From contig CAISWQ010000042.1 of NCBI GenBank assembly GCA_903889245.1, positions 1 through 64,000 on the forward strand: a stretch of DNA of 64,000 nt, written 5' to 3'. The notes below the pieces were generated by a model. That model did no database searches, was not told the origin of the DNA, and saw only the letters and a list, made by a program, of their open reading frames with translations. The stretch is from an uncultured Lentisphaerota bacterium. GTDB taxonomy: Bacteria; Verrucomicrobiota; Kiritimatiellia; CAIQIC01. How positions within the stretch are numbered: the stretch's first letter is position 1; each line of letters opens with the position of its first letter. Shown in pieces: positions 16,716 through 26,791 of the stretch. Position numbers and translations under genes: made by a program.

Positions 16716-16797
16716 CGTTCCAAGCCTTGGAAAAACCGGAACGAAATTTCCCAAGGTTTGGAAAAAATGAGGAGGAATTTTCCAAGCCTGGGAAACC
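16716..16797. repeat. 31-bp-period palindrome array, 3 units
   Basis: Cores at 16720, 16751 and 16782 (31 and 31 bp) fill the gap between two convergent genes. Confidence 0.92.
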
Positions 16798-16798
16798 G

Positions 16799-17764
16799 TC
16801 AGGCGCGCCACGGGCGGGCGCGCGGCTGGAGCTTGGCGAGGGCGTCGCGCGTGATCTGGCAGTCCTCGACCACGTCGAAATCGAACATGCCGCAGAGCGC
16901 GAAGTCGGCGCCGCTCTTGAAGGCGTAGGGGATCGCGTCCTGCGGCGGGATCGCGCCGGCGGCCATGATCTTGAAGGCGATCCACGGTTTGGTCACGGTC
17001 TGCATGAAGGCGATGGTCTCCTCCGGGTTGCGGCACCAGTAGCCGGGGACTTCCGTCGTGGACTTCACCGCCTCGCCGGCGCGCGGGGCGGTGGGATATT
17101 TGTGGTGGTGCAGCGTCTTGATGTAGAAATCCACCGGCCACTTTTGTTCCTCGACGAGCTGGATGGTCTGCAATTCGTGCGCGCCGAGGCCGCACGGCAG
17201 GCCGAGGCCCTTGGCGACATCGAGCGCGCGGCGCATCACGTCCATTCTCTTCTCGCGGAAGTAGCGGTCGGCCTGCTCGCCCCAGAGATAGACGGCCTCG
17301 GAGCCGAAGTCGGCGATCTTCTGCAGGTCCTCGCGGTAATGCGCGAGGTCCTCGATGTTGCTGGTGCAGTAGAGGATGGTCTGGATTTTGCCGCCGTTCT
17401 TGCGGTGGTCGCCGAGCGTCAGCATCACGGAGGGCGTGACGTTGACCGAGAGGGTGTTGATGCCGCTGGCCTCGGCCAGCTCGATGGTCTCGCGCACCTT
17501 CGCGTCCGTGTTGTAGGACTTGACGAGCTTGTTGATGTAGCGGAGGTCGCGGCCGTGCTGGTAGCGCGTCAGCAGATTGCCGCCGAGGATCAGGCGGGTG
17601 ACGTTGAACTCGCCGAGCTTGCCGGTGGGCAACAACGGCTGCGGGGCTGGCTGGGCGGCGGGGGCCTTGGTTTCCTCGGCGCGCGCGGCGCCGGCGGCGG
17701 TCAGGCCCGTGGCGGCGAGCAGGGAACCGCGGATGAACGACCGGCGATTCAGCGACTGTTTCAT
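16799..17764 (-). CDS. Tat-exported aldo/keto reductase-like TIM-barrel protein
   Basis: A 321-residue protein with a twin-arginine signal (NRRSFIRGS, cleavage near ARA). The mature part reads [13 protein letters not shown], an AKR-like first strand, then [16 protein letters not shown], a [21 protein letters not shown] segment and [21 protein letters not shown] near the end. This matches the TIM-barrel aldo/keto reductase-like group of exported proteins in this lineage. The Tyr/Lys catalytic tetrad of classical reductases is not obvious, so enzymatic activity is uncertain. It is convergent with the oxidoreductase at 15368 across a palindrome array. Confidence 0.7.
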   Translation of the reverse strand: MKQSLNRRSFIRGSLLAATGLTAAGAARAEETKAPAAQPAPQPLLPTGKLGEFNVTRLILGGNLLTRYQHGRDLRYINKLVKSYNTDAKVRETIELAEASGINTLSVNVTPSVMLTLGDHRKNGGKIQTILYCTSNIEDLAHYREDLQKIADFGSEAVYLWGEQADRYFREKRMDVMRRALDVAKGLGLPCGLGAHELQTIQLVEEQKWPVDFYIKTLHHHKYPTAPRAGEAVKSTTEVPGYWCRNPEETIAFMQTVTKPWIAFKIMAAGAIPPQDAIPYAFKSGADFALCGMFDFDVVEDCQITRDALAKLQPRARPWRA

Positions 17765-17808
17765 GGTTGCTCCTCGTGCAGTTCCAGCCCAACGCAACAC
17801 GGTCGGGA

Positions 17809-17900
17809 TGGCGGAGGGGGAGGGATTTGAACCCCCGGAGCCCGTTAAAGAGCTCTCACGATTTCGAGTCGTGCGCCTTAAACCACTCAGCCACCCCTCC
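17809..17900 (-). tRNA. tRNA-Ser (CGA)
   Basis: On the minus strand the gene starts GGAGGGGTGGCTGAGTGG, has anticodon loop CTCGAAA with anticodon CGA, the long variable arm of class II tRNAs, a GGTTCAAAT T loop, discriminator G and an encoded CCA. Confidence 0.95.
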
Positions 17901-17916
17901 GGGATGACCGGCGCGG

Positions 17917-17945
17917 AAGATAGCGGCTTGCCGCAGCCGGCGCAA
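17917..17945 (-). promoter_or_regulatory. Promoter of tRNA-Ser
   Basis: Minus strand: TTGCGC, 17-bp spacer, TATCTT, ending 16 bp before the tRNA. Confidence 0.7.
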
Positions 17946-17993
17946 CCCCGGAATCGGCTCCGCCCCTCACCTAAAACTCACCGTATTTTCCGC

Positions 17994-18021
17994 TTGCGCG
18001 GGGGGATTTCGCGGCTACACT
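17994..18021 (+). promoter_or_regulatory. Possible fusA promoter
   Basis: TTGCGC, 16-bp spacer, TACACT, followed about 105 bp later by the fusA ATG. The stretch resembles the tRNA promoter at 3741 (shared GGGGGATTT spacer and CGCGCCC after the -10). Confidence 0.4.
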
Positions 18022-18125
18022 ACCGCGCCCTTTGCAGGCTCGTCACGAGTTTGGCGCCACTGTGGCGCCCCAATTTTCCTCGTTCGGGTTCACGCAAGCA
18101 ACGCAAGAAAGGCAGTGGTCTGGTT

Positions 18126-20210
18126 ATGGCTCGGCAGTTTCCGTTGGAACACGTGCGCAACATCGGCATCATGGCGCACATTGACGCAGGCAAGACGACC
18201 TGCAGTGAGCGCATTCTTTTCTTCGCCGGCAAAACCCACAAGCTGGGCGAGGTCCATGATGGCACGACCGTCCTCGACTGGATGCCGCAGGAACGCGAGC
18301 GCGGCATCACCATCACCTCGGCCGCGACCTCGCTGGAGTGGGCCGGCCACCAGATTTCGCTGATTGACACCCCAGGCCATGTGGACTTCACGGTCGAGGT
18401 CGAGCGCAGCTTGCGCGTGCTCGATGGCGCGATCGCGCTGTTCTGCGCCGTCGGCGGCGTCGAGCCGCAGTCGGAGCAGGTCTGGCACCAGAGCGAGAAG
18501 TACAACGTGCCGAAGCTGGCGTTCATCAACAAGATGGACCGCACCGGCGCGGACTTCTTCGGCGTGCTCGAACAGATCCAGAAGGAACTCGGCGCCAACG
18601 CCGTCCCGGTCGTCGTGCCCATCGGCAAGGAAGAGCAGTTCAAGGGCATCATTGACCTGATCAAGATGAAGGCCATCGTCTATGACGAGGAGTCCGAGGG
18701 CCGCATCTATCACGAGGAAGCCATCCCCGCCGACAAGCTGGAGAAGGCGAAGAAGTGGCGCGCTTTCCTCGTCGAGAAGTGCGCCGAGCAGTGCGATACG
18801 CTGCTGGAGAAGTTCGTCGAGACCGGCGACCTGACCGAGGCGGAGATGTGGGACGTGCTGCGCCGCGCGACCGTCGCGCGCCGCGTGGTGCCGGTGTATT
18901 GCGGCGCCGCCTTCAAGAACAAGGGCGTCCAGCAACTGCTCGATGGCGTCGTGAAGCTGTTGCCCGCGCCCAACCAGATTCCCTCCATCATCTGCTCCAA
19001 CGACCCGAACAACACGCGCGCGGTCGCCGACGACGTGCCGTTCTCCGGCCTGGCGTTCAAAATCATGGCCGACAAACATATCGGCAAGCTGACCTACGTC
19101 CGCATCTACTCCGGCACGTTGCACGCCGGCGATAACATCCTCAACAGTTCGCGCGACAAGATGCAGCGCGTCGGCCGCATCCTGCGCATGCACGCCAACC
19201 GGCAGGAGCCGCTCGAGGAAGCGCACGCCGGCGACATCGTCGCCGTGGTCGGGTTGAGCGAGACCAAGACCGGCGACACGATCTGTGACTCCGACAATCC
19301 CATCCACCTGATGCCGATCGAGTTCCCGACGCCGGTCGTCTCGATCTCCATCGCGCCGGAATCCAAGGGCGATAACGAGCGCCTTGGCGAGGCGCTGCAC
19401 CGGCTCGCCGATGAGGATCCGACGTTCACGGTCGCCTTCGACCAGGAGACCAGCGAGACGATCATCTCCGGCATGGGCGAGCTGCACCTCGAAATCATCG
19501 TGGACCGCCTCAAGCGCGAGTTCAACGTCACCGCCAAGGTCGGCCGCCCGGAGGTCGCCTATCGCGAGACCGCGACCAATGGCGTCGAGGGCCAGTACAA
19601 GCACGTCAAGCAATCGGGCGGCCGCGGCCAGTTCGCCGATGTCTGCCTGCGCCTCGAGCCGACCGGTTCGGGCACCGGCTTCGAGTTCGTCAACGATGTG
19701 GTCGGCGGCCACATTCCGCAGAACTTCATCCCGTCGGTCGAGAAGGGCGTGGTCAAGGCGATGCACCACGGCCCGTTTGCGGGCTACCCGGTCGTGGATA
19801 TGAGGGTCACGCTCTACGACGGCAGCTATCACGAGGTGGACTCGAACGACTTCGCCTTCCAGGAGGCGGCGCGCGCCGGCTTCAAGATGCTGTTCCTGAG
19901 GGCCCACCCGACGCTGCTCGAGCCCGTGATGTCCGTCGAGGTCGTCACGCCCGAGGAGTTCATGGGTCCCGTCTCCAGCTCGATCTGCCAGCGCCGCGGC
20001 CGCATCGAGACGATGGAGGCCAAAGGCGACTTCCGCATCGTCAGCGGTCTCGTGCCGCTGGCCGAGATGTTCGGCTATGCCAACGCGCTCCGCACCGCGA
20101 CGCAGGGCCGCGCCTCGTTCTCCATGGTGTTCGAGCACTATGAGCCCGTGCCGTTCGCCATCATCGAGGAGATCGTCAAGCGCCGCCGCGAGCAGAACAA
20201 GATTCGATAA
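18126..20210 (+). CDS. fusA: Elongation factor G
   Basis: Cytoplasmic translocation GTPase, 694 residues. P-loop AHIDAGKT (17-24), switch region [14 protein letters not shown] and NKMD motifs are all present. Domain IV includes GGRGQFADV, and the C-terminal domain ends [18 protein letters not shown]. The P-loop is followed by TCSE rather than the usual TTTE. The start is the ATG at 18126; the frame is open far upstream, across the tRNA on the other strand, but that part is not coding. It is not in a str operon here: no rpsL, rpsG or tuf adjoins it, and a rhodanese follows eight bases after the stop. Confidence 0.97.
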   Translation: MARQFPLEHVRNIGIMAHIDAGKTTCSERILFFAGKTHKLGEVHDGTTVLDWMPQERERGITITSAATSLEWAGHQISLIDTPGHVDFTVEVERSLRVLDGAIALFCAVGGVEPQSEQVWHQSEKYNVPKLAFINKMDRTGADFFGVLEQIQKELGANAVPVVVPIGKEEQFKGIIDLIKMKAIVYDEESEGRIYHEEAIPADKLEKAKKWRAFLVEKCAEQCDTLLEKFVETGDLTEAEMWDVLRRATVARRVVPVYCGAAFKNKGVQQLLDGVVKLLPAPNQIPSIICSNDPNNTRAVADDVPFSGLAFKIMADKHIGKLTYVRIYSGTLHAGDNILNSSRDKMQRVGRILRMHANRQEPLEEAHAGDIVAVVGLSETKTGDTICDSDNPIHLMPIEFPTPVVSISIAPESKGDNERLGEALHRLADEDPTFTVAFDQETSETIISGMGELHLEIIVDRLKREFNVTAKVGRPEVAYRETATNGVEGQYKHVKQSGGRGQFADVCLRLEPTGSGTGFEFVNDVVGGHIPQNFIPSVEKGVVKAMHHGPFAGYPVVDMRVTLYDGSYHEVDSNDFAFQEAARAGFKMLFLRAHPTLLEPVMSVEVVTPEEFMGPVSSSICQRRGRIETMEAKGDFRIVSGLVPLAEMFGYANALRTATQGRASFSMVFEHYEPVPFAIIEEIVKRRREQNKIR

Positions 20211-20218
20211 TCACATTC

Positions 20219-20575
20219 ATGAGCCTACTTGACATGTTGCTGGGTCCACGGCTGCCGCAAATCACGGCGGATGATTTGCTGGGGCGGTTGAATTCCGCGC
20301 AACCGCCGGTGCTGCTCGACGTCCGCTCCACGGTCGAATATGCCGGTGGCCACATCGCCGGAGCCATCAACATTCCGCACGAGCAGTTGCCGGCGCGGGC
20401 TGCCGAACTGATGGCGCATAAGGATCGCGACATTGTCATCTACTGCCGTAGTGGTGTGCGCGCCGGCCATGCCGCCCGTGCGCTCCAGAAAAGCGGCTTC
20501 CTCCGGCTCGCGCTCTTGAGCGGTCATATCCAAGGCTGGCATGCCGGTGGTCGGCCCATCCATCGCCATCACTGA
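20219..20575 (+). CDS. Single-domain rhodanese
   Basis: A 118-residue cytoplasmic sulfurtransferase-like protein consisting of one rhodanese domain: VLLDVRSTVEYAGGHIAGAINIP, then the active-site loop CRSGVR with Cys76, and a GHIQGWHAGG end. Loop size six fits sulfur rather than phosphate transfer. It begins eight bases after fusA and is probably co-transcribed. Confidence 0.9.
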   Translation: MSLLDMLLGPRLPQITADDLLGRLNSAQPPVLLDVRSTVEYAGGHIAGAINIPHEQLPARAAELMAHKDRDIVIYCRSGVRAGHAARALQKSGFLRLALLSGHIQGWHAGGRPIHRHH

Positions 20576-20693
20576 TCGCAACCTTGGTGCTGCCGGCGCG
20601 CCACGCCCCCAGCCTGAAAGAACGCTCGCACCATGGTGGGGCCGGCACACCCGTCCTTCCCGTGTTCCTTTGGGCGGGCTGGTGGGATTTGGC

Positions 20694-20722
20694 TTGTCGG
20701 GCTGCGCGGCGGCGGTTATGCA
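20694..20722 (+). promoter_or_regulatory. Promoter-like pair directly at the beta-helix gene start
   Basis: TTGTCG, 17-bp spacer, TATGCA. The -10 element ends six bases before the ATG at 20729, so transcription from it would give a leaderless message. Confidence 0.35.
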
Positions 20723-20728
20723 GGGCGC

Positions 20729-23395
20729 ATGAACACGAGCGTGCTGGCGGTCATCATGGTCCTGGCCCTGTTCGGGGTGCGGGAGAGCGGCGATATTTTT
20801 GTGGGGCCGAGCGGCAACGATGCGGACTCGGGCCGGCATAACCATCCGGTGGCCTCGCTCGCGGCGGCGCGCGATGCGGCGCGCAAGCTGCCCAAGCCGG
20901 CGCGCATCATCATCGCCGACGGCCGCTACGAGCTTGCCGCGCCGCTCGTGCTGACACCGGAGGACAGCGGTCTGTCGTTCGAGGCCGGACCGGACGCGCA
21001 TCCGGTGATCAGCGGCGGGAAAACCATCACGGGCTGGCAGCCGGCGGCAAACGGGCTGTGGCAGACGCGCCTCCCGGAAGTCGCGGAGGGCAAACTCTAT
21101 TTCGAGCAGCTCACGGTCAACGGCCAGCGTGCGGTGCGTGCGCGGACGCCGAACAAGTTCTGGTTCTATACGCGCTCCGTCCGCGAGGAGTCGCTGGACG
21201 CCGTCAAGAAAACCGGCCCGAAGGCGCGGCCGGGCAAGGCGCGGCAGACAGTGGGGCTCCAGCCCGCCGATTACGCCACCATCGCCAACCTGACGCCGGC
21301 GGAACTGAAGGATGTCAATTTCGTCGCGCTGCACAAGTGGGACAACACGCGGCGGTTCCTCGAGGGGTTGCTCCCGGACGAGCAGGCGGTGACGACGACC
21401 GGCGGCGGCATGAAGCCGTGGAATTCCTGGGGCCGCAACACGCCGTGCTATTTCGAGAATTTCCGCGCCGCGCTCGATGAGCCGGGTGAGTGGTTCCTCG
21501 CACGCGATGGCGTGCTCTCCTATCTGCCGCGGCCGGGCGAGGACATGACGAAGGCCGTGGTCGTCGCGCCGGTCGCGGAGAAGCTCGTCGTCATTCAGGG
21601 CGATGTCGCGGCGGGCAGGTTCGTCGAGAACGTGCACTTCCGCGGGCTGACGCTCCGCGACGCGGCATGGCGGATGCCGCCGGGCGGCTTTGAGCCGGCG
21701 CAGGCGGCGGCGGGCGTGGAGGCGGCGGTGCAGGTGGATGGCGCGCGACGGGTGACGTTCGAGAACTGCGAGCTCGCGCACGTCGGCGCGTACGCGCTCT
21801 GGTTCCGGCAGGGCTGCCAGGACGACGCGGTCCGCCGTTGCCACATCCACGACTTCGGCGCGGGCGGCGTCCGCCTCGGCGAGGCGCGCATCACGCACAA
21901 CGCGAACGAGACCACGCAGCGCGTCACGGTGGATAACAACATCATCCGCCACGGTGGCTACACGCTGCCGTGCGCGGTCGGCTTGTGGGTGGGCCAGAGC
22001 GGCGAGAACACGGTGACGCACAATGAGATCGCCGACCTGTTTTATACCGGCATCAGCGCCGGCTGGACGTGGGGCTATGGCGACAACCTCGCGAAGTCAA
22101 ACACGTTTGCGTTCAACCACGTCCACCATCTCGGCAAGGGCGTGCTCTCCGATATGGGCGGCATCTACACACTCGGCCCCTCGCAGGGCACGGTGGTGAC
22201 GAACAACGTTTTCCATGACATCTACGCCTATTCCTACGGCGGCTGGGGCCTCTATACCGATGAAGGCAGCACCGGCATCCTGTTCGAGAACAACCTCGTC
22301 TATGACACCAAGACCGGCGGCTTCCATCAGCACTATGGCAAGGAGAACATCGTCCGCAACAACATCTTCGCGTTCAGCAAGACGCCGCAGCTCGCGGCGA
22401 CGCGCGTCGAGCCGCACCGCTCGTTCACCTTCGAGCGCAACCTGGTGATCTGGACCAACGACTCGCCGCTGCTCGGCGGGCCGTGGGACAAGATCCAGCT
22501 CGTCACGCGCAGCAACTGCTACTGGAACGCCGGCGGCGGCAAGGTGGAGTTCCTCGGCAAACCGCTCGCCGACTGGCAGGCGCGCGGGCAGGACGCCGGC
22601 AGCCTGATTGCCGACCCGCTCTTCGTGAACGCGCTGCAGCGCGACTTCCGGCTGCAAGCCGGTTCACCCGTGACCCAGATCGGCTTCCAGCCGTTCGACC
22701 CGGCGCTCGCCGGCGTCTATGGCGACGCCGCATGGGTCGCCCTGGCGCAGAACGAAAAATATGCGCCGCTCGAAATTGCGCCAGAGCCGCCGCCGACTGC
22801 CATCAACGACACGTTCGAGCACGAGGTCATTGGTTCCACACCGAAAAGTTTCGAGGCGCACGTCGAAAACAAGGGCGACAGCATCCGCGTCACCGAGGAA
22901 AGCGCCGCCAGCGGTAAGCGTGCGCTGAAGGTCACCTGTGTGCCCCGCCTCTCGCGCAGCTACTATCCCTATCTGCATTACAAGGTGAACTATACCAACG
23001 GGATCATCCGCAACAGCTTTGACCTGCACCTCGCAAAGCAGGCGGGCGTCAGCTTCGAGTGGCGCGACGACCACGAGTCGCCCTACCAGACGGGTCTGCG
23101 CTTCACCATCCGCGGCGGCAAGCTGGTGATGGGTCGCGAAATACCGGTGGAGCTTCCCGCCGGGGAGTGGGTGCATTTTGAGGTCACCGGCGGCGTAGGC
23201 GCGGCGAATACCGGCACATGCGCGTTGAAGGTGGAGGTGCCCGGCCAGCCGCCGCGCGAGTTCAAGAACCTGCCGTGGGTCGCGCCAAAGTTCCAGCGGC
23301 TGACTTGGGTCGGCTTCACCAACGGCGCGACCACGAACACCGCCTTCTTCCTCGACAACTTCCACCTCAACCTGACCGTACCCGCCAAACCGTGA
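20729..23395 (+). CDS. Secreted right-handed beta-helix protein, GH141-like
   Basis: An 888-residue exported protein. After a short signal-like segment comes [15 protein letters not shown]...[14 protein letters not shown], then [20 protein letters not shown], the start of a right-handed parallel beta-helix as in GH141-type enzymes. Helix turns with asparagine ladders follow ([44 protein letters not shown]). The last 200 residues form a separate beta-sandwich domain ([28 protein letters not shown]) resembling carbohydrate-binding or LamG-like modules. The start is the ATG at 20729. Polysaccharide cleavage is likely; the linkage cannot be told from sequence. Confidence 0.82.
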   Translation: MNTSVLAVIMVLALFGVRESGDIFVGPSGNDADSGRHNHPVASLAAARDAARKLPKPARIIIADGRYELAAPLVLTPEDSGLSFEAGPDAHPVISGGKTITGWQPAANGLWQTRLPEVAEGKLYFEQLTVNGQRAVRARTPNKFWFYTRSVREESLDAVKKTGPKARPGKARQTVGLQPADYATIANLTPAELKDVNFVALHKWDNTRRFLEGLLPDEQAVTTTGGGMKPWNSWGRNTPCYFENFRAALDEPGEWFLARDGVLSYLPRPGEDMTKAVVVAPVAEKLVVIQGDVAAGRFVENVHFRGLTLRDAAWRMPPGGFEPAQAAAGVEAAVQVDGARRVTFENCELAHVGAYALWFRQGCQDDAVRRCHIHDFGAGGVRLGEARITHNANETTQRVTVDNNIIRHGGYTLPCAVGLWVGQSGENTVTHNEIADLFYTGISAGWTWGYGDNLAKSNTFAFNHVHHLGKGVLSDMGGIYTLGPSQGTVVTNNVFHDIYAYSYGGWGLYTDEGSTGILFENNLVYDTKTGGFHQHYGKENIVRNNIFAFSKTPQLAATRVEPHRSFTFERNLVIWTNDSPLLGGPWDKIQLVTRSNCYWNAGGGKVEFLGKPLADWQARGQDAGSLIADPLFVNALQRDFRLQAGSPVTQIGFQPFDPALAGVYGDAAWVALAQNEKYAPLEIAPEPPPTAINDTFEHEVIGSTPKSFEAHVENKGDSIRVTEESAASGKRALKVTCVPRLSRSYYPYLHYKVNYTNGIIRNSFDLHLAKQAGVSFEWRDDHESPYQTGLRFTIRGGKLVMGREIPVELPAGEWVHFEVTGGVGAANTGTCALKVEVPGQPPREFKNLPWVAPKFQRLTWVGFTNGATTNTAFFLDNFHLNLTVPAKP

Positions 23396-23471
23396 GCGGC
23401 GAAATAAAGCCATGGACGGCAGGCGGAGTGCCACCTAGGATGCGCCGCGTGCAACCCAAAGGGAGTAGATC

Positions 23472-24824
23472 ATGAAGTGGAACGGAATTTTCTTCGGTGC
23501 AACGCTGCTCGGCACAGCCTTGCTCATCACGCCGCCGCTGGCGCAGGCGGTCAGGCCGCCCCTTGATACCAACGTCATCTACAAACTTGAAACCATGCTT
23601 GAGCGCGAAAATCTTTGGGCGATCACGACCAACAACATCGGCCCAGTGGTCAAGGACGGCGGCTTCACGTGGGGTGACGCCGAAAAAACTACTGTACGTG
23701 GCGGTATCAAGATACTGATTCAGTTTCACGGTTTGCGCATCTGGGAAGTACTGGTCCGTTTCGAGAGTAACCATGTCGGCCGCGTGGAAGCCTTCTTCTA
23801 TAATCGCGGCGACGCCGGCTATCTGAACGAAGCGGAATTCAAGGCGCAGCTAACGAAAGTTACCACCGTACTTTCCAACTGGACTGGCACGGCCGCCGCA
23901 CCGCTGCCCGATGTGGATGGCCCATTGCGCACTAAAATCCAACGTTGTATGTGGACGCGTGGCCCGACGCGGTTGGAATTAGAGTGGAGCGTGACCAAGC
24001 CGCATGTCCAGAACGGCCAGCGCGTGGAGTATCGCTCCGAGTTCATCCGCCTGAAGGTGTTGCCGCTCGCGGCGACGACCAACGCGACCGCCCGGCCTGT
24101 CGTCGGCCGCCCTGCGCCGCCATCCGGCCGTACCGCCGCCGAGCTCAAGAAACGCCTTCGTACCGCAGAAAATGGTGATATTTACGTGGGAGAGGTGCCC
24201 ATGGTGGATCAAGGCGAGAAAGGTTTCTGTTCCGCCGCGGTCATGGCGCGTGTTATGGGCTACTTCGGACTCGACTTCGACATGCACCAGGCCGCGCAGC
24301 TTGCCAACACCAAAACATCTGGCGGCACGGAACGCTCCAGTATTGTGGATGCGCTCAAGCGTATCTCCCTAAAGAACAGTATGCGCCTGCTCATCATTGA
24401 GGAGTTGGATTTCCAGCGTCTGATTGCCGATTACAATCGCGCCGCGCAGACCGCAAAAAAGGAAAAAGTGAAGCTGGAGCACGACTTGGGTAACGTCTTC
24501 GACGCGATGGACGGTGAGCTAGTGAAACAGGTGCGCACCAAGCGGCAGAGCGAGCTCAACAAGTTCAAAAACGATGTGGTCAAAAATATAGATTTGGGCA
24601 TTCCGCTCGTCTGGAGCGTCACCATTGGCTGGGTCAAGGAGGAATTCATCCTGCCACAAACCAAGGGCGGTCATACACGGATGATCATCGGCTACAACAA
24701 GCAGACCGACGAGATTCTCTACACAGACTCCTGGGGTCCGCGCCACGCGCTCAAGCGCATGCCCGCGCCCGACGCCTGGACCATCACCAAAGGTCTCTAC
24801 GTCGTCAAACCCAACAGCCTTTAA
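23472..24824 (+). CDS. Secreted C39-like cysteine peptidase
   Basis: A 450-residue exported protein, signal cleaved about residue 26 (AQA). Residues about 30-205 form an unrecognised N-terminal domain. The C-terminal domain is C39-like: VPMVDQGEKGFCSAAVMARVMGYFG with Cys253, then GGHTRMIIGYN supplying His and YTDSWG supplying Asp. A lysine-rich helical insertion (about 320-370) separates the Cys and His parts. GGGAGTAGATC precedes the start. Lower GC than its neighbours hints at separate acquisition. Targets unknown. Confidence 0.75.
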   Translation: MKWNGIFFGATLLGTALLITPPLAQAVRPPLDTNVIYKLETMLERENLWAITTNNIGPVVKDGGFTWGDAEKTTVRGGIKILIQFHGLRIWEVLVRFESNHVGRVEAFFYNRGDAGYLNEAEFKAQLTKVTTVLSNWTGTAAAPLPDVDGPLRTKIQRCMWTRGPTRLELEWSVTKPHVQNGQRVEYRSEFIRLKVLPLAATTNATARPVVGRPAPPSGRTAAELKKRLRTAENGDIYVGEVPMVDQGEKGFCSAAVMARVMGYFGLDFDMHQAAQLANTKTSGGTERSSIVDALKRISLKNSMRLLIIEELDFQRLIADYNRAAQTAKKEKVKLEHDLGNVFDAMDGELVKQVRTKRQSELNKFKNDVVKNIDLGIPLVWSVTIGWVKEEFILPQTKGGHTRMIIGYNKQTDEILYTDSWGPRHALKRMPAPDAWTITKGLYVVKPNSL

Positions 24825-24852
24825 GTTCATCAACAACGAAAGGTGGAAGGTC

Positions 24853-25716
24853 ATGAAGCATGCGAAGCAAAGTCGCGCTGCATGGTTGCTGTGCTCGCTG
24901 GTGTTTATACTGGGCGGTCACACGCTGGCGGGGCCGTTGTTCCCCGAAGCGCCGGGCATGTGCTCCTATACCCACCGCGAGCAGTTCAAGAAGGATGTGC
25001 CGGGCACGCTCGACGCGCTCAAGGCGCTCGGCATCCGCGACATGGAATTTTCCAACCTCTTCGGCCTGAAAGCCGCGGAGCTGCGCCGCCTGCTCGACGA
25101 GCGCGGCATGGTCTGCTCGTCGTTCGGTGTGGGCTATGACGACCTCATGAAGAAAACCGACGAGGTCGCGGCCCAGGCCAAGGCTCTCGGCGCCAAGTTC
25201 GTCCGCGTTGCTTGGATTCCGCACAAGCCGCCGTTTACGCTGGAGGCGGCGCGCCAGGCCGCGGCCGATTTCAATCGCGTCGGCAAGCTGCTGCGCGAGC
25301 GGCACGGCCTGACCTTCTGCTACCACAACCACGGCTACGAGTTCAGCAAGCACGGGCAAGGCACGCTCTTCGACCTGCTCGCGGCGGAGACGAACCCGCA
25401 GGATGTCAGCTTCGAGCTCGACATCCTCTGGGCGCACTTCCCCGGCGCCAACCCCGCCAAACTGCTGGAGCAATACGGCGCGCGCATCAAGCTGCTGCAC
25501 CTGAAGGACCTCAAGAAGGGCGTGCCCGGCGACTTCAGCGGCAAGACGGACACGGAGAACGATGTTGCGCTCGGCACCGGCCAGCTCGACCTGCCGGCGA
25601 TCCTCAAGGCCGCGCGCAAGGCCGGCGTGCAGCACTACTACATCGAGGACGAAAGCTCGCGCATCGCGACGCAGGTGCCCCAGACCATCCAGTACCTGAA
25701 GAACCTCAAGGATTGA
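24853..25716 (+). CDS. Exported xylose isomerase-like TIM-barrel protein
   Basis: A 287-residue sugar phosphate isomerase/epimerase-family protein with an N-terminal signal (about 1-27). Barrel strands include [44 protein letters not shown] (metal-binding HNH), [20 protein letters not shown] and HYYIEDESS, consistent with a divalent-metal site made of Glu, Asp, His and Glu. GTGGAAGG precedes the ATG. It is probably part of exported sugar catabolism with its neighbours. Confidence 0.85.
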   Translation: MKHAKQSRAAWLLCSLVFILGGHTLAGPLFPEAPGMCSYTHREQFKKDVPGTLDALKALGIRDMEFSNLFGLKAAELRRLLDERGMVCSSFGVGYDDLMKKTDEVAAQAKALGAKFVRVAWIPHKPPFTLEAARQAAADFNRVGKLLRERHGLTFCYHNHGYEFSKHGQGTLFDLLAAETNPQDVSFELDILWAHFPGANPAKLLEQYGARIKLLHLKDLKKGVPGDFSGKTDTENDVALGTGQLDLPAILKAARKAGVQHYYIEDESSRIATQVPQTIQYLKNLKD

Positions 25717-25797
25717 TCCAAGGCTTGGAAAAAAATCCGGGCGCTTTTCCAAGCCTTGGAAGAGTTGGCCGTGCAATTTTCCAAGGCTTGGAACTTC
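25716..25797. repeat. 31-bp-period palindrome array, 3 units
   Basis: Cores at 25718, 25749 and 25781 (31 and 32 bp) occupy nearly all of the gap before the LamG gene. Confidence 0.92.
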
Positions 25798-25819
25798 CCA
25801 CCAACACCGACCGCAAACC

Positions 25820-26776
25820 ATGAACACCAAGCTATGCAAGACCACCGTGGGCGCGCTGGCGCTCGCCGCGGCCACCGCGCAGGCCGGCGACATGGGCGTG
25901 GTGACCAACACGCCGGGGCTCGTCGCGTTCTGGACGTTCGGCGAGGCGGCGGGGCAACCGCGCAACTCCATCGGTACAAAACAGCCGCACCCGCTCGCCG
26001 AGGTTGGCGGGCCGATGGCGCGCGTCGCGGGTGGACCTTTCTCCGGCTACGCGGCAATGCTGAACGGGCGGCAATACTTCCGCATCCCGTACGCGGAAAC
26101 CGGCGACCTGAACATCTCCGGCAAGGACGCGCAGGTCTCGATGTTCGCCGTCGTGCGGATCGTGGACCTCCAGCAGAGCCGCACGATCGCGGGCATGTGG
26201 AGCGAGGGCAGGGGCGCCCACGATGACACCGGCACGCGCCAGTACGCGCTGCTGATGAACATGCCGACCTACGGCGGTCCGAACAAACTCGTGCCGCACA
26301 TCTCCAGCGAGGGCGGCGTCAGCCGGCGCGCGGACGGGAGCGCATTCCCGTGGTGTTGCGACTACGCGGTGAGCGGGCACGAGGTGCCCACCGGGCAATG
26401 GTGCACGCTCGGCTTCACGTATGATGGCCAGTACATCCGCGCCTACCTCAACGGCGAACTCGACCAGCTTGAACTCGACCCGGTCAAACACAAGCGCACC
26501 GATCCCTACTTCACGCGCGGCGGTCCCGGCGGCCAGTCGCGCGGGATGAATCCCTACTTCCACGGCCGCGGCGTCTTCGCCTATAATTCCGCCCGGCACG
26601 CGGCAACAAAAATTCCGCCGTCGCCCTTCACGGTCGGCTCGCGTTTTGCGCTGGGCAAGGAATTTCCCGAAGGCACGCGGGGCCGCTTCGGCGGGTTGGC
26701 GGTTTTCAACCGCGCGCTGACCGCCGCTGAGATGCAGGCGCTGCACGGCGCGGCCCGTGTCACGGAACTGAAATAG
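25820..26776 (+). CDS. Secreted LamG/concanavalin-like protein
   Basis: A 318-residue exported protein, signal cleaved near AQA/GDM. It has a single jelly-roll LamG-like domain: [64 protein letters not shown] and [22 protein letters not shown], the usual LamG ending. Probably binds carbohydrate or is a surface protein. It begins just after a palindrome array; the next gene follows 15 bp after its stop. Confidence 0.82.
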   Translation: MNTKLCKTTVGALALAAATAQAGDMGVVTNTPGLVAFWTFGEAAGQPRNSIGTKQPHPLAEVGGPMARVAGGPFSGYAAMLNGRQYFRIPYAETGDLNISGKDAQVSMFAVVRIVDLQQSRTIAGMWSEGRGAHDDTGTRQYALLMNMPTYGGPNKLVPHISSEGGVSRRADGSAFPWCCDYAVSGHEVPTGQWCTLGFTYDGQYIRAYLNGELDQLELDPVKHKRTDPYFTRGGPGGQSRGMNPYFHGRGVFAYNSARHAATKIPPSPFTVGSRFALGKEFPEGTRGRFGGLAVFNRALTAAEMQALHGAARVTELK

Positions 26777-26791
26777 AAGGAGTGGTTGGCT

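Noticed and set aside
16716-16797. The palindromes as bidirectional terminators
   Set aside because: The stem is short and the T run lies before it with A after it on both strands, the reverse of an intrinsic terminator; arrays also occur inside and before genes.
18090-20138. A 682-codon antisense reading frame over fusA
   Set aside because: It is the low-complexity mirror of a strongly conserved EF-G gene in GC-rich DNA; its translation is Arg/Asp/Ala-rich without motifs.
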